In this document: piece by piece, positions 26,591 to 35,557 of the stretch | How positions within the stretch are numbered: position 1 is the stretch's first letter | How the letters are laid out: every line of letters starts with the position of its first letter | Assembly (NCBI GenBank): GCA_963756715.1 | Contig: CAVWOV010000019.1 | Coordinates: 124,001 to 188,000 of the forward strand | Reading direction: 5' to 3' | Length of the DNA stretch: 64,000 nucleotides | Source of the DNA: VAZQ01 sp963756715 | GTDB taxonomy: Bacteria; Pseudomonadota; Alphaproteobacteria; Rhizobiales; Xanthobacteraceae | The notes under the pieces: generated by a model | Seen by the model: only the letters and a program-made list of their open reading frames with translations | What the model was told of the DNA's origin: nothing | The model's database searches: none | Position numbers and translations under genes: made by a program

Positions 26591-27848
26591 TTAGGCGGCC
26601 TTTCCGGCCGGCCTTGTTGACCTGCGCCTGCGCAAAGCCCGCCGTCGACGCATAGCCCCGCACGATGGCCTTGCGCGCATCGTTCGACAGTACGTCGTCG
26701 ATGTTGGCGAAGCCCTCGGGCGCGAGTTCCTCGACCACGTCGATCACGCCCTCCGGGCCGCCCTTGCGGTTCATGTGCACGATCTGCGCCGTCATCGGCA
26801 GCCGCTCCTGCTCGTAGGCCCACAGCGCTGCGGCCGGATGTTCGGCGGTGACCAGGAAATCGGCCAGGCAGCGCGCATCGAGGATCGCCTGCGACGCACC
26901 GTTGGAGCCGACCGGATACATCGGATGCGCTGCATCACCCAACAGCGTCACGCGGCCATCCGACCAGCGCGGCAGCGGGTCGCGGTCGCACATCGGAAAT
27001 TCCCAGAACTCGCCCGTGGCCTCGATCAGGTGCTGGACGTCGACGTAGGGGATCCGGAAGCGCTTGAGATGCGGCCCGAGATCTTCCCAGCGGCCCGGCC
27101 GCGACCAGTCCTCTTTGGCCGGCGGCACGCTGTTATCGGGACCGACCTTGGCGGTGACCGCCCAGTTGGTCAGGCGGCGATCCGGCGCAGTCCCGGCGCC
27201 GATCGGATAAAGCACGAACTTCGCCGCCAGCCCGCCGGCAACGATCATCGAACGGCCCGTCAGGAAAGCCGGCCAGTCCCTGGCGCCGCGCCACAGCATG
27301 ATGCCGTTCCAGCGCGCCGGGCCTTCGTTCGGGAATAGCGTCTCGCGCACATAGGAGTTGATGCCGTCGGCACCGATCAGGATATCCCCACGCACCGTCT
27401 TGCGGTGGGCCCCGTGGCGGTCGAAAAAATACGCGGTCACGCCCCCGTCGTCCTGCGTGTACGAGCCAAGACGGTGGCCGGTGTGAATTCTGGATTCCCC
27501 AAGCCGCGCCCGCACCGCCTGATAGATCACGCTTTGCAGCTTGCCGCGGTGGATCGAGAATTGCGGCACGTCATAGCCTGCATCGGTGCCGCGCGGCTCG
27601 CGCCAGATTTCCTGGCCGAAACGGTTGGTGTAGAACAACTCGTAGGTGCGGATGCCGACGGCGTCGAGCCGGTCCAGCAGCCCAAGTTGCGCCAGTTCCT
27701 TGATCGCATGCGGCAGCGTATTGATGCCGACGCCAAGCTCCCGAACCGTGTCGGCCTGTTCGTAAATCTCGCAATCGATACCGCGCGCGTGCAGCATCAA
27801 CGCGGTGGTGAGACCGCCAATGCCGCCGCCGACGATGATGACTTTCAT
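26591..27848 (-). CDS. FAD-dependent monooxygenase (aromatic-ring hydroxylase type), frameshifted at the very end
   Basis: About 418 residues of the PHBH/UbiH fold. MKVIIVGGGIGGLTTALMLH is the GxGxxG FAD site, GDILIGADGINSYVR the DG motif, and RVTLLGDAAHPMYPVGSNGA the second FAD motif. The nominal frame runs on to 26421, deep inside the convergent cupin gene. Dropping one G at about 26598-26602 turns the tail into NKAGRKAA and a TAA at 26591-26593, exactly next to the cupin stop. Likely substrates are hydroxy- or carboxy-aromatics (family knowledge only). Confidence 0.82.
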
Positions 27849-28339
27849 CGCGCCAAACCCTGTGCGCCACCCGAGCAGGCAGCATTTGTTAATTGCGATC
27901 TTGAGCGTGACGCCGGGCGGGGCGCAACCATTTCCGATCCTCAAGGTTAGCGGGATTATCCAAGCGCACGGCGAACCGGACCGGTCCGTGCGAGGCCCTG
28001 CCCGCAGGCTCAAGATTCGGGGCCAGCGGAGGTCGGTCCGGGGACTTGCGCTACGAGCCGGCCTACCGCAATAGACGCCAACGGCTGCGTCGAAGGCGCC
28101 AGTGTACGCCCTGTCAAGAATATCGCTATAGTGGCCAAGATCACCGGTTACAATTCCGGAGCGTTCGCGTAAGGACGGCCGGACAATAGCCGGAGTGCAG
28201 TGTGGTAAACGCCGCGGCGGCCGGCCGCAGCCAGTGGCCGTTGAGGTCGAGCTTGGACGGCAACTATATCGGTGAAAGCCGGATAATAATTCCGGCAGCC
28301 AAATTCCAGAACAAGCGAACCTTCCATAGGAGGAATAGG
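27849..28339. other. Divergent promoter region between the FAD monooxygenase and the amino-acid importer
   Basis: No credible gene in ~490 bases. It must hold promoters for both sides. A TTGAGG at 28241 with TATATC at 28265 (18-base spacing) is a possible plus-strand promoter. The GCCGGA/TCCGGC inverted repeat is listed separately. Confidence 0.4.
28278..28296. promoter_or_regulatory. Short inverted repeat with AT-rich centre upstream of the importer
   Basis: GCCGGA and TCCGGC flank TAATAAT, 44 bases upstream of the binding-protein start. The AT-rich centre overlaps a -10-like GATAAT. It could be an operator or merely a chance hairpin. Confidence 0.3.
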
Positions 28340-29545
28340 ATGATCAGACGGATGTTAGTTGCGGGCATGGGGCTCGCGCTCGCCGCGGGCGTCGCCCATG
28401 CGCAGGAGGTGAAGGTCGGCGTCGTGCTGCCCTTTACCGGCATCGGAGCCGAGTTCGCCCAGCAGATGGACCGTGGCATGGAGCAGTATCTCAAGCTCAA
28501 TGCCGACAAGGTTAAACCCTACACGATCAAGACCATCAAACGCGACGCCAAGAACCCGGCCGGCGCCGACGCCAAGACCGCGGTACAGGAACTGCTCACG
28601 CAGGAGAAGGTCGACGCGCTCGCCGGCTGGGTCTACTCCCCCAACGCCATCGCCTCGGCGCCGATCGTCGCTGCAGGCAAGAAGCTTGCGGTGATCATGA
28701 ATGCCGGCACGGCGTTCATTACCAACTTGGCACCCGAATACGTCCGCACCGCATTCAGCATGTGGCATGCCGGTTACGCCTTGGGCGAGGCAGCAGCCAA
28801 GATCCTGCACGCCAAGACGGCCGTGGTCGGCTACACCGACTTCCCGCCCGGCAAGGACAGCCTCGAGGCATTCAAGCGCGGGTTCGAAGCCAATGGCGGC
28901 AAGGTTGTCGACGCGATCCCGATGGGCGGCGCGGGCGCGGTGCCCGATTTCACGCCCTTCTTCCAGCGCGCCAAGGACAAGAAGCCGGACGTGTTCTTCG
29001 TCTTCGTGCCGGCCGGCGACCACGCTTCGGCGGTGGCCAAGACCTATGGCGCACTCGGTATGCGCGCTGCCGGCATCAAGCTGATCGGCCCGGGCGACAT
29101 CACGCAGGACACCAAGCTGCAGGCGATGGGTCCGGCCGCAGTCGGCATGATCACGATGCACCACTACACCGCCGATCTCGACAATCCGGAGAACAAGAAA
29201 TTTGTCGCGGCGTGGAAGAAGGATTACGGCGCCGACTCGACGCCGGATTTCATGGCCGTCGGCGCGTATGTTGGTATGGCCGCCATCGTGCACGCCGCCC
29301 AGGCCACCAAAGGCAAGATGGGCGGCGATGAAGCCGTGGCTGCACTCAAGGGCTGGAAATTCGACAGCCCGCAGGGCCCGATCATGATCGATCCGGAAAC
29401 CCGTGACATCATCATGAACGAGTATCTGTCCGAGGTCGTGATGGGCAGTGACGGCAAGCTCCACCAGAAGGTGATCGGCCAGATTGATCACGTGAAGGAC
29501 AAGTGCAAGGAGCTGAAGATCGGCCCGTGCGCTCCCAAAAAGTAA
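28340..29545 (+). CDS. Branched-chain amino acid type ABC substrate-binding protein (LivK-like)
   Basis: 401 residues with signal peptide (MIRRMLVAGMGLALAAGVAH, cleavage after AQ). It is a class I periplasmic binding protein of the Leu/Ile/Val group: VKVGVVLPFTGIGAEFAQQM, then VDALAGWVYSPNAIASAPIV and GAGAVPDFTPFFQRAKDKKP. AGGAGGAATAGG precedes the ATG at 28340; the frame is open to 28202 without merit. First gene of a complete Liv-type operon. Such rhizobial proteins also bind aromatic acids, urea or amides, so the ligand is open. Confidence 0.88.
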   Translation: MIRRMLVAGMGLALAAGVAHAQEVKVGVVLPFTGIGAEFAQQMDRGMEQYLKLNADKVKPYTIKTIKRDAKNPAGADAKTAVQELLTQEKVDALAGWVYSPNAIASAPIVAAGKKLAVIMNAGTAFITNLAPEYVRTAFSMWHAGYALGEAAAKILHAKTAVVGYTDFPPGKDSLEAFKRGFEANGGKVVDAIPMGGAGAVPDFTPFFQRAKDKKPDVFFVFVPAGDHASAVAKTYGALGMRAAGIKLIGPGDITQDTKLQAMGPAAVGMITMHHYTADLDNPENKKFVAAWKKDYGADSTPDFMAVGAYVGMAAIVHAAQATKGKMGGDEAVAALKGWKFDSPQGPIMIDPETRDIIMNEYLSEVVMGSDGKLHQKVIGQIDHVKDKCKELKIGPCAPKK

Positions 29546-29577
29546 GAGGAGTTCATAAGTCGACAACGATTGCGGAC

Positions 29578-29611
29578 GGGGCCGTCGCCTTGCCAAGGCG
29601 GCGACGGCCCC
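29578..29611 (+). terminator. Attenuator-like hairpin between binding protein and permease genes
   Basis: GGGGCCGTCGCC (29578-29589) pairs with GGCGACGGCCCC (29600-29611), a perfect 12-bp stem. It lies between livK-like and livH genes. Such hairpins typically protect or limit transcripts so that binding protein exceeds membrane subunits. No T-run follows. Confidence 0.55.
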
Positions 29612-29638
29612 ACCGCGCAGGCGTGGGGCGAATAATTC

Positions 29639-30514
29639 GTGATCTTCGGCATTGACGTCGTGAGCATCCTGTTGGGCGGGTTGTCCGCCGGCATGGTGCT
29701 GTTCATCGTGTCGGTCGGCTTGTCCGTCACGATGGGCGTCATGGGCTTCGTCAACCTCGCACATGGTGCGTTCGCCATGCTCGGCGGTTACGTGATCGTG
29801 TTGTCGATGAACAACGCAGGGCTTGGCTTCGCGCCGGCGCTGGCGCTTGGCTTCATCGTCACCGCGGCGGTCAGCGTGGTGTTCGAGCGGCTGTTCTATT
29901 CCCGGCTCTATCGGGCGAGCGAGCTTGACCAGGTTCTCTTCACCATCGGCCTGGTATTCGTCTTCATCGCATCGATTACGCTCATTGTCGGCCCCGAAAG
30001 CCAGCCACTTACCCTGCCGGCCGAGTTGCGCGGCCAAATCAATCTCGGATTTACCGAATACCGCACCTACAGCATCTTCCTGATCGCGGCCGGGGCCGTG
30101 ATCATGCTGGCGATCTGGCTCGGCTTCGAGCGCACGCGCGTTGGTGTTCAGATCCGCGCGGCTGTCGACAACCGGCGCATGGCGGCGTCCCTTGGCATCA
30201 ACATCGATCGCTTGTTCACGATCACGTTCGCCTTCGGCAGCGGCATGGCGGGCCTGGGCGGCGGCCTGGGCGCGGAATTTCTTGGTCTCGATCCGCAATA
30301 CGCGCTCAAGTATCTGGTGTATTTTCTGATCGCCGTGTCGGTGGGCGGCCTCGGCAGCGTGCTCGGCGTGTTCTATGCATCGCTATTGATCGGCGTGCTC
30401 GACTTTGTTCTCAAGCTCTATCTCCCGAAGGGCGGCACATTGTTCATCTACGTGCTCGCTATCCTTCTGCTGTTATGGCGGCCGCAGGGCTTGCTCGGGA
30501 GGAAAGAGACATGA
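29639..30514 (+). CDS. livH: Branched-chain amino acid ABC permease LivH
   Basis: 291 residues, eight membrane segments, GTG start. SVTMGVMGFVNLAHGAFAML is the signature of LivH permeases, followed by RFRASELDQVLFT-like sequence and GGLGSVLGVFYASLLIG. The stop overlaps the livM start (ATGA). It pairs with LivM in the membrane. Confidence 0.9.
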   Translation: MIFGIDVVSILLGGLSAGMVLFIVSVGLSVTMGVMGFVNLAHGAFAMLGGYVIVLSMNNAGLGFAPALALGFIVTAAVSVVFERLFYSRLYRASELDQVLFTIGLVFVFIASITLIVGPESQPLTLPAELRGQINLGFTEYRTYSIFLIAAGAVIMLAIWLGFERTRVGVQIRAAVDNRRMAASLGINIDRLFTITFAFGSGMAGLGGGLGAEFLGLDPQYALKYLVYFLIAVSVGGLGSVLGVFYASLLIGVLDFVLKLYLPKGGTLFIYVLAILLLLWRPQGLLGRKET

Positions 30515-31554
30515 GCACCACCGACACCCCCGTGTCCGATAGAGCGCCAGCTAGCTCGTGGCGCGACAATCCTGGCGCTCGCGCCCTTATGGGGCGTCAC
30601 CGTCTGCGCTGGTGGGAGCCCCTCCCCTGGCTTTTGGCAATTGCCTTCTATTTCCTCTACCCGAATTATCTCGGTTTCGGCACTGAGCTTCTGATTGCGG
30701 TTCTGTTCGCCCTCTCGCTCGATCTCGCGCTCGGCTATGCGGGAATTGTGACGCTGGGCCATGCGGCGTTCTTCGGCACCGGCGCCTATACGGTCGGCCT
30801 CCTCGCGTTTCACGGCATCTGGAACGAGCCGATCACATCCCTGATGCTCGCTGCCGCTGCGGCCGCTGTCATCGGTCTCGTGTCCGGACTGGTACTGCTG
30901 CGCACCCAAGGCCTCACGCTCCTCATGCTCACGCTCTGCACGATGGCGTTGCTTGAGGAAGGCGCGAACATGGGCCACGACTTTACCGGCGGCTTCGACG
31001 GTCTCCCCAGCCTGCCAATCCCGCCGTTGCTCGGACGCTTCGAATTCAATCCGCTTTATGCCAATACGCAGTACATTTATTCCCTCGTCGTTCTGTTCGT
31101 GTGTTTCGTGTTCGTGCGCACGCTGGTCTATTCGCCGTTCGGTCAGAGCCTGACCGGAATCCGCGAAAACATACTGCGCATGCCTGCGGTCGGTTCGCCG
31201 GTCCGATGGCGCCTGGTCGTCTGCTACACCATCTCGGCAGCCATTGCGGGCGTCGCGGGCGGCCTGTGGGCGCAGACCAACGCCTATGTCAATCTGAGCG
31301 TCTTCGGGCTCGATCGCGCGGCGACCGTGCTCATCATTCTTGTGCTCGGCGGTTATGGCCGGCTCTACGGCGCCTTCGTCGGCGCCGTAGCGTACATGGT
31401 CCTCGCGCACTTCCTCGCGCGCATCTATCCGACCGCCTGGCAGTTGGGCCTCGGCCTCCTGCTGGTCGTCATCGCGCTGTTTGCACGCAACGGCATCCTC
31501 GGCATATTCGCGGCACTCTTCACCCGCCGCGCCGCAAAGACGCCTGCGTCATGA
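30511..31554 (+). CDS. livM: Branched-chain amino acid ABC permease LivM
   Basis: 347 residues. A hydrophilic N-terminal tail is followed by about eight membrane segments. LALGYAGIVTLGHAAFFGTG is the LivM counterpart of the LivH loop, and LGGYGRLYGAFVGAVAY the cytoplasmic coupling region. GGGAGGAAAGAG lies seven bases upstream of the ATG at 30511. The stop overlaps the livG start. Confidence 0.9.
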   Translation: MSTTDTPVSDRAPASSWRDNPGARALMGRHRLRWWEPLPWLLAIAFYFLYPNYLGFGTELLIAVLFALSLDLALGYAGIVTLGHAAFFGTGAYTVGLLAFHGIWNEPITSLMLAAAAAAVIGLVSGLVLLRTQGLTLLMLTLCTMALLEEGANMGHDFTGGFDGLPSLPIPPLLGRFEFNPLYANTQYIYSLVVLFVCFVFVRTLVYSPFGQSLTGIRENILRMPAVGSPVRWRLVVCYTISAAIAGVAGGLWAQTNAYVNLSVFGLDRAATVLIILVLGGYGRLYGAFVGAVAYMVLAHFLARIYPTAWQLGLGLLLVVIALFARNGILGIFAALFTRRAAKTPAS

Positions 31555-32309
31555 CCGCGCCACTGCTGCAAACCCGTCAGCTTGGCCGCAGTTTTGGCGC
31601 GCTGATTGCCGCCAGCGACATCAACTTCACGCTCGACACCGGCGCCCGCCACGCACTGATCGGCCCCAACGGCGCCGGCAAGACCACATTCGTCAACCTG
31701 CTCACGGGCACCTTACGATCGAACTCGGGCACGATCCTGCTCAAGGGCCGCGACATCACGAACATGGCGCAGGCCGCGCGCGTCAAGCAGGGCATCGCGC
31801 GCACGTTTCAGATCAACCGGCTGTTCCGTGGCCTCTCGGTTCTGGAAAACGTCTATATCCCGGTTGCCGAACGGCTCGGTGTGGCGCCGGAGATGTTCCG
31901 CCCTGCGGGACGCCATGCTGAAGTCATCGAAGAATCGATGCACCTCCTGGAGACGTTGAAGCTGCAGGACGATGCCCATCATTTGATCTCGGAGTTGCCC
32001 TACGGCCGCCAGCGCCTGGTCGAACTTGCGATTGCGCTTGGGCTCAAGCCCGAAGTCTTGCTGCTCGACGAACCGGCGGCGGGCGTGCCGAGCGCGGAGA
32101 GCCACATCATTCTTGACGCCATCACGGCGCTGCCGGCCCATATCGGCGTCCTGATCATCGACCACGATATGGATCTGGTATTTCGTTTCGCCGAGCGGAT
32201 CACCGTGCTGGTGCACGGCACCATATTTGCGGAAGGTAGTCCGAAGGAAATCAGTGCCAATCCCGACGTCCGAGCCGTATATCTCGGTCAGGCCGCCGCC
32301 CATGGCTAG
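31551..32309 (+). CDS. livG: Branched-chain amino acid ABC ATPase LivG
   Basis: 252 residues. Walker A is LIGPNGAGKTTFVNLLTG, then RTFQINRLFRGLSVLENVY, a signature ISELPYGRQRLVELAIAL (with the LSYG-like variation of LivG), and Walker B VLLLDEPAAGVPSAESH. The start at 31551 overlaps the livM stop; the open frame extends far upstream but only in livM shadow. Confidence 0.9.
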   Translation: MTAPLLQTRQLGRSFGALIAASDINFTLDTGARHALIGPNGAGKTTFVNLLTGTLRSNSGTILLKGRDITNMAQAARVKQGIARTFQINRLFRGLSVLENVYIPVAERLGVAPEMFRPAGRHAEVIEESMHLLETLKLQDDAHHLISELPYGRQRLVELAIALGLKPEVLLLDEPAAGVPSAESHIILDAITALPAHIGVLIIDHDMDLVFRFAERITVLVHGTIFAEGSPKEISANPDVRAVYLGQAAAHG

Positions 32310-33006
32310 TGCGCTCAAACTCGGCAACGTATCCGCGGGCTACGGCGAGACGGTCGTGCTCGAAGATATCAATCTCACCATCGCGCCGGGCGAAAGTATC
32401 AGCGTGATCGGCCGCAACGGCGTCGGCAAGACGACGCTGTTGGCGACCGTCATGGGGCACACCACGCTGCACAGCGGCGAGCTGTCGTTCGGCGGCGAGC
32501 GCATCGACCGCCTGCCGCCTTACCGCCGCGCGCGCGCCGGGCTCGGCTTCGTGCCGCAGGAGCGCGAAATCTTTCCATCCCTGACCGTGCGCGAGAATCT
32601 CGAAGTCGCCGCACGGCCAGGACCGTGGACGCCGCAGCGGATGTTCGAGCTGTTTCCCAATCTCGAGGAACGGCTCGGCAATCTTGGCAACCAGCTCTCC
32701 GGCGGCGAGCAACAGATGCTGGCGATTGCGCGCGCGCTGCTGACCAACCCAACCGTACTGCTCATGGACGAGCCGACCGAAGGGCTGGCGCCGGTGCTCG
32801 TCGAGACGCTGACGATGGTTCTTTTGCGGCTACGTACCGAGAGTGCGCTGTCGATCATCCTGGTCGAGCAGAACAGCCGCGTCGCGCTCGACTTTTCCGA
32901 ACGCACCGTCGTCATGAGCAAGGGCCGCATTGTCTACGACGACGATTCCGCGACGCTGCGCGCCGATCCGGAGCGGCTTGCGCAACTCGTCGGCATCACC
33001 GAGTAG
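32302..33006 (+). CDS. livF: Branched-chain amino acid ABC ATPase LivF
   Basis: 234 residues. Walker A is VIGRNGVGKTTLLATVMG, then GFVPQEREIFPSLTVRENLE, signature NQLSGGEQQMLAIARALL, and Walker B VLLMDEPTEGLAPVLVE. The ATG at 32302 overlaps the livG stop. It ends the operon; no terminator with a T-run is visible downstream. Confidence 0.9.
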   Translation: MASALKLGNVSAGYGETVVLEDINLTIAPGESISVIGRNGVGKTTLLATVMGHTTLHSGELSFGGERIDRLPPYRRARAGLGFVPQEREIFPSLTVRENLEVAARPGPWTPQRMFELFPNLEERLGNLGNQLSGGEQQMLAIARALLTNPTVLLMDEPTEGLAPVLVETLTMVLLRLRTESALSIILVEQNSRVALDFSERTVVMSKGRIVYDDDSATLRADPERLAQLVGITE

Positions 33007-33227
33007 TTCGCAAATCGCGCACAACGGACGCTGGTCTTGCCGCGAACTGCGACCCGTCGATCAACAACTCCATGCGAGCGAAAATCGACCGAGGGTGCGC
33101 TGGTCAAGAAGTCGAATGTCCGGCGCAATTCAGCAGCCTAGGGGCGGCATCCGCAAGCTTTAAGTCACGCCGGGCCCGGCCTCACCGAACCCGGCGCCAA
33201 CCACCTCAGACGAACTTACGGGGCGAA

Positions 33228-33256
33228 TTGACAGGCCCGGCCTGTGTGTGTGTATC
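33228..33256 (+). promoter_or_regulatory. Sigma-70-type promoter of the DUF4344/DUF1036 genes
   Basis: A consensus TTGACA at 33228-33233 and TGTATC at 33251-33256 are 17 bases apart. Transcription would start near 33263, about 40 bases before the GTG at 33304. This also argues against the ATG at 33259 as translation start. Confidence 0.5.
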
Positions 33257-33303
33257 TTATGAAAGCCGACTTTCTTCGACCATTCCAGCAAGAGTGCGCC
33301 GCG

Positions 33304-34146
33304 GTGAAGTTCCTGGTCAGTATAGCAGCTCTTACGCTGGTCTTTCTGAACCTGCCGGTGGTAGGCGCTGCCGCGCAGGACATCGCAACATCCCAGAACC
33401 CTCAAGTCGAAATCGCGTACCGTCCGCCGCAAAAGCGCGAGTACCAGCCGATCTATAATCGGCTGAAAGACCGCAGGGTGCTTGAGGAATTGCGCCAATT
33501 CCTGACGCCGTTGCGATTGCCGAAGAAGCTCACCATTCAGATCGATCAATGCGGGGCTCAGCGTCGTCCTTACAAGATGGATGGCGTTGCCACGGTTTGC
33601 TACGAACTGCTCGAGCAGATCGAGAGGGTCGCCACAGGGCTAAGTGCGGATTCCCGGAGATCGGCGGTCGCCGGTGCCTTCGTCCAGGCGACCATGTACG
33701 AAATCGCACAAGCGATACTCGATATCCTGGAGTTTCCAGTGTGGGGACGCGCCGGCGATGCCGCCGACCGGCTGTCGGCGTTCGTGTTGCTGAATTTTGG
33801 CGAGGATCTCGCCATCAGGACGATCACCGCAACCGCGACATTCTTCGATGCGTCGAAGAAAACTTGGACCGGGAGCGCGTTCGCCGACGTCAACTCGCCC
33901 GAGGAGCAGCGGTTCTACAACTATTTGTGCATCGCCTACGGAGGCGAACCGATCTCCTTCCGGTTTCTGGTGACTGCCGCCCAGAACCAGGATCCGATCC
34001 TGCCCATTCCGCGCGCACGGCGATGCAGAGGCGAGTACGAGCAGGTCCGCAAGGCGTTCAACCTCCGCATCATGCCGTTCGTCGACCCCCAGTTGCTGGT
34101 AGCGGTCAGGGCCCGCGAGTGGCTGCTGCCGAAGGACGTACGATGA
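33304..34146 (+). CDS. Secreted DUF4344-family protein with lost zinc site (pseudo-metallopeptidase)
   Basis: 280 residues. With GTG 33304 as start it has a good signal peptide (MKFLVSIAALTLVFLNLPVV, cleavage after AAAQ); two earlier ATGs would spoil it. The body aligns along its length with the DUF4344 part of the next protein, for example LRQFLTPLRLPKKL against LSQFLSPLRLPHNF, and FYNYLCIAYGGEP against YYNSLCLAYGGDP. Where the neighbour has HELGH this protein has Y132-E-I-A-Q136, and GREEDAAD has become GRAGDAAD, so the visible zinc ligands are gone. It may bind substrate or regulate the active neighbour (inference). Confidence 0.75.
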   Translation: MKFLVSIAALTLVFLNLPVVGAAAQDIATSQNPQVEIAYRPPQKREYQPIYNRLKDRRVLEELRQFLTPLRLPKKLTIQIDQCGAQRRPYKMDGVATVCYELLEQIERVATGLSADSRRSAVAGAFVQATMYEIAQAILDILEFPVWGRAGDAADRLSAFVLLNFGEDLAIRTITATATFFDASKKTWTGSAFADVNSPEEQRFYNYLCIAYGGEPISFRFLVTAAQNQDPILPIPRARRCRGEYEQVRKAFNLRIMPFVDPQLLVAVRAREWLLPKDVR

Positions 34147-34201
34147 CCGACGCGAGACCGGGAATATGCAGGTTGCCGTTATGCCCACACGCGAAGCTGT
34201 G

Positions 34202-35452
34202 ATGAACCCGACCGTCAGCATGCGGCTTCTGGCATTTGCTTTGGCGTGGCTTGGCTTGTCGGGCGCACCGGCGCATTCGCAGGCTCCCGCGCCGATCAAC
34301 AGCAAGATCGAATACAGCTACATTGCGCCCAAGAGCCTCAAGTACGTCGCAACGGCGGACCGTTTGCGGCAATTTCAGTTTCTGGAGCAATTGAGCCAGT
34401 TTCTGTCGCCACTGCGGTTGCCGCACAATTTTTCGATGGTCGCGCTTGAGTGCGGCTTCGTCAATGCGCAGTACGTTCCCTCAAGGCGTCGCATCGAACT
34501 CTGCTACGAGTTCGTCGAAGCAATCGAACGAGTTGGACCGAAGCAGGGCGAGCCGACCGACTTCAGCTACGAAGAAGTCGTGGTCGGCGCGCTGGTCGGC
34601 GTGATCCTGCACGAACTCGGTCATGCCGTGTTCGACATGACCGAAGTTCCGGTGATGGGCCGCGAGGAGGATGCAGCCGACGCGATCTCCACCTTCATTG
34701 CGTTGCAATTCAACAAGGATGTCGCGCGCACCATCGTCAGGGGTAATGCCTACCTCTATAAGGTCTGGTTTGCCTTCGGGGCTCCGCTGTATTCGGACGA
34801 GCACGGGACCGGCCTGCAGCGGTACTACAACTCGCTTTGCCTTGCTTACGGCGGGGACCCGAAGCTGTTCCAGGACCTCCTTGACAAGGGCGACTTGCCG
34901 AAGACCCGTGCGGCAAATTGTTCGCGTGAGTATCAGCAGATCAAGAGCGCGTTCGAGAAAACCGTGCTGCCGTACGTCGATCAGGAGCAGATGAAGAAGG
35001 TGCAGGGGCGGCCGTGGCTGAAATTTTCGCCGCAGCAGACCGCACTGCTGAAACAGCAGCAGCAGCAGCAGTCGAAGCTCTTCACCCTGGCGGTATGCAA
35101 CCACAGCGCAGTCACCAATGTCTCGGTGGCTTTGCTGGTTCGCCAGGCCCAGGACCCGCAGAAATGGCATGCGCTCGGCTGGTTCTCGATCCCCAACAAC
35201 GGCTGCAACCTCATCGGCTCGTTTTACGGCGACCGGGCGTATTATTACGCGGAGGGCAACAATGGTAAGGCCGCCTGGCACGCCAGCGACAAGGACCCGA
35301 CCGCCGCCAAGCAGTGCATCGATCCGGTGAACGCCTTCGATCTGGTGGCGGCATCCCGATGTCAGGCGGGGCAGGCTGCGGTCAACTTCTACAGGAGGGA
35401 CGTCGATCCCTCGTCTTCAGGCATCACCTGGCACCTGCGTGGCGGGAAGTGA
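34202..35452 (+). CDS. Secreted DUF4344 metallopeptidase fused by a Gln run to a DUF1036 domain
   Basis: 416 residues with signal peptide (MRLLAFALAWLGLSGAPAHS, within the first ~27 residues). Residues ~40-270 are DUF4344 with an intact H137-E-L-G-H141 site and a third ligand in G153-R-E-E-D157. Residues 285-290 are six glutamines coded by uninterrupted CAG. Residues ~295-416 are a DUF1036 domain: four conserved Cys, VCNHSAVTNVSVALLV, NNGCNLIGSFYGD and AYYYAEG. The two modules occur together in one chain here and separately on either side, so they probably work as one unit in the periplasm or outside the cell. Confidence 0.78.
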   Translation: MNPTVSMRLLAFALAWLGLSGAPAHSQAPAPINSKIEYSYIAPKSLKYVATADRLRQFQFLEQLSQFLSPLRLPHNFSMVALECGFVNAQYVPSRRRIELCYEFVEAIERVGPKQGEPTDFSYEEVVVGALVGVILHELGHAVFDMTEVPVMGREEDAADAISTFIALQFNKDVARTIVRGNAYLYKVWFAFGAPLYSDEHGTGLQRYYNSLCLAYGGDPKLFQDLLDKGDLPKTRAANCSREYQQIKSAFEKTVLPYVDQEQMKKVQGRPWLKFSPQQTALLKQQQQQQSKLFTLAVCNHSAVTNVSVALLVRQAQDPQKWHALGWFSIPNNGCNLIGSFYGDRAYYYAEGNNGKAAWHASDKDPTAAKQCIDPVNAFDLVAASRCQAGQAAVNFYRRDVDPSSSGITWHLRGGK

Positions 35453-35557
35453 TCACGTAAGCCCGGCGGCATCATCGCCGGACACTGATTTGTGCATCGG
35501 AACATCCAACCTAGACGAGCGCAGAGAAACGGTGAATTCCACGCCAGGAGCCCCACA

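Noticed and set aside
28355..30298. 647-codon open frame on the minus strand
   Set aside because: It is the antisense shadow of the livK-like and livH genes; its translation is rich in Arg, His and Asp with no family motif, and the plus-strand genes are unmistakable.
33241..33254. TG repeat as a phase-variation tract
   Set aside because: The GT run is only about five units and lies in the promoter spacer. Too short to claim slippage control without strain comparison.
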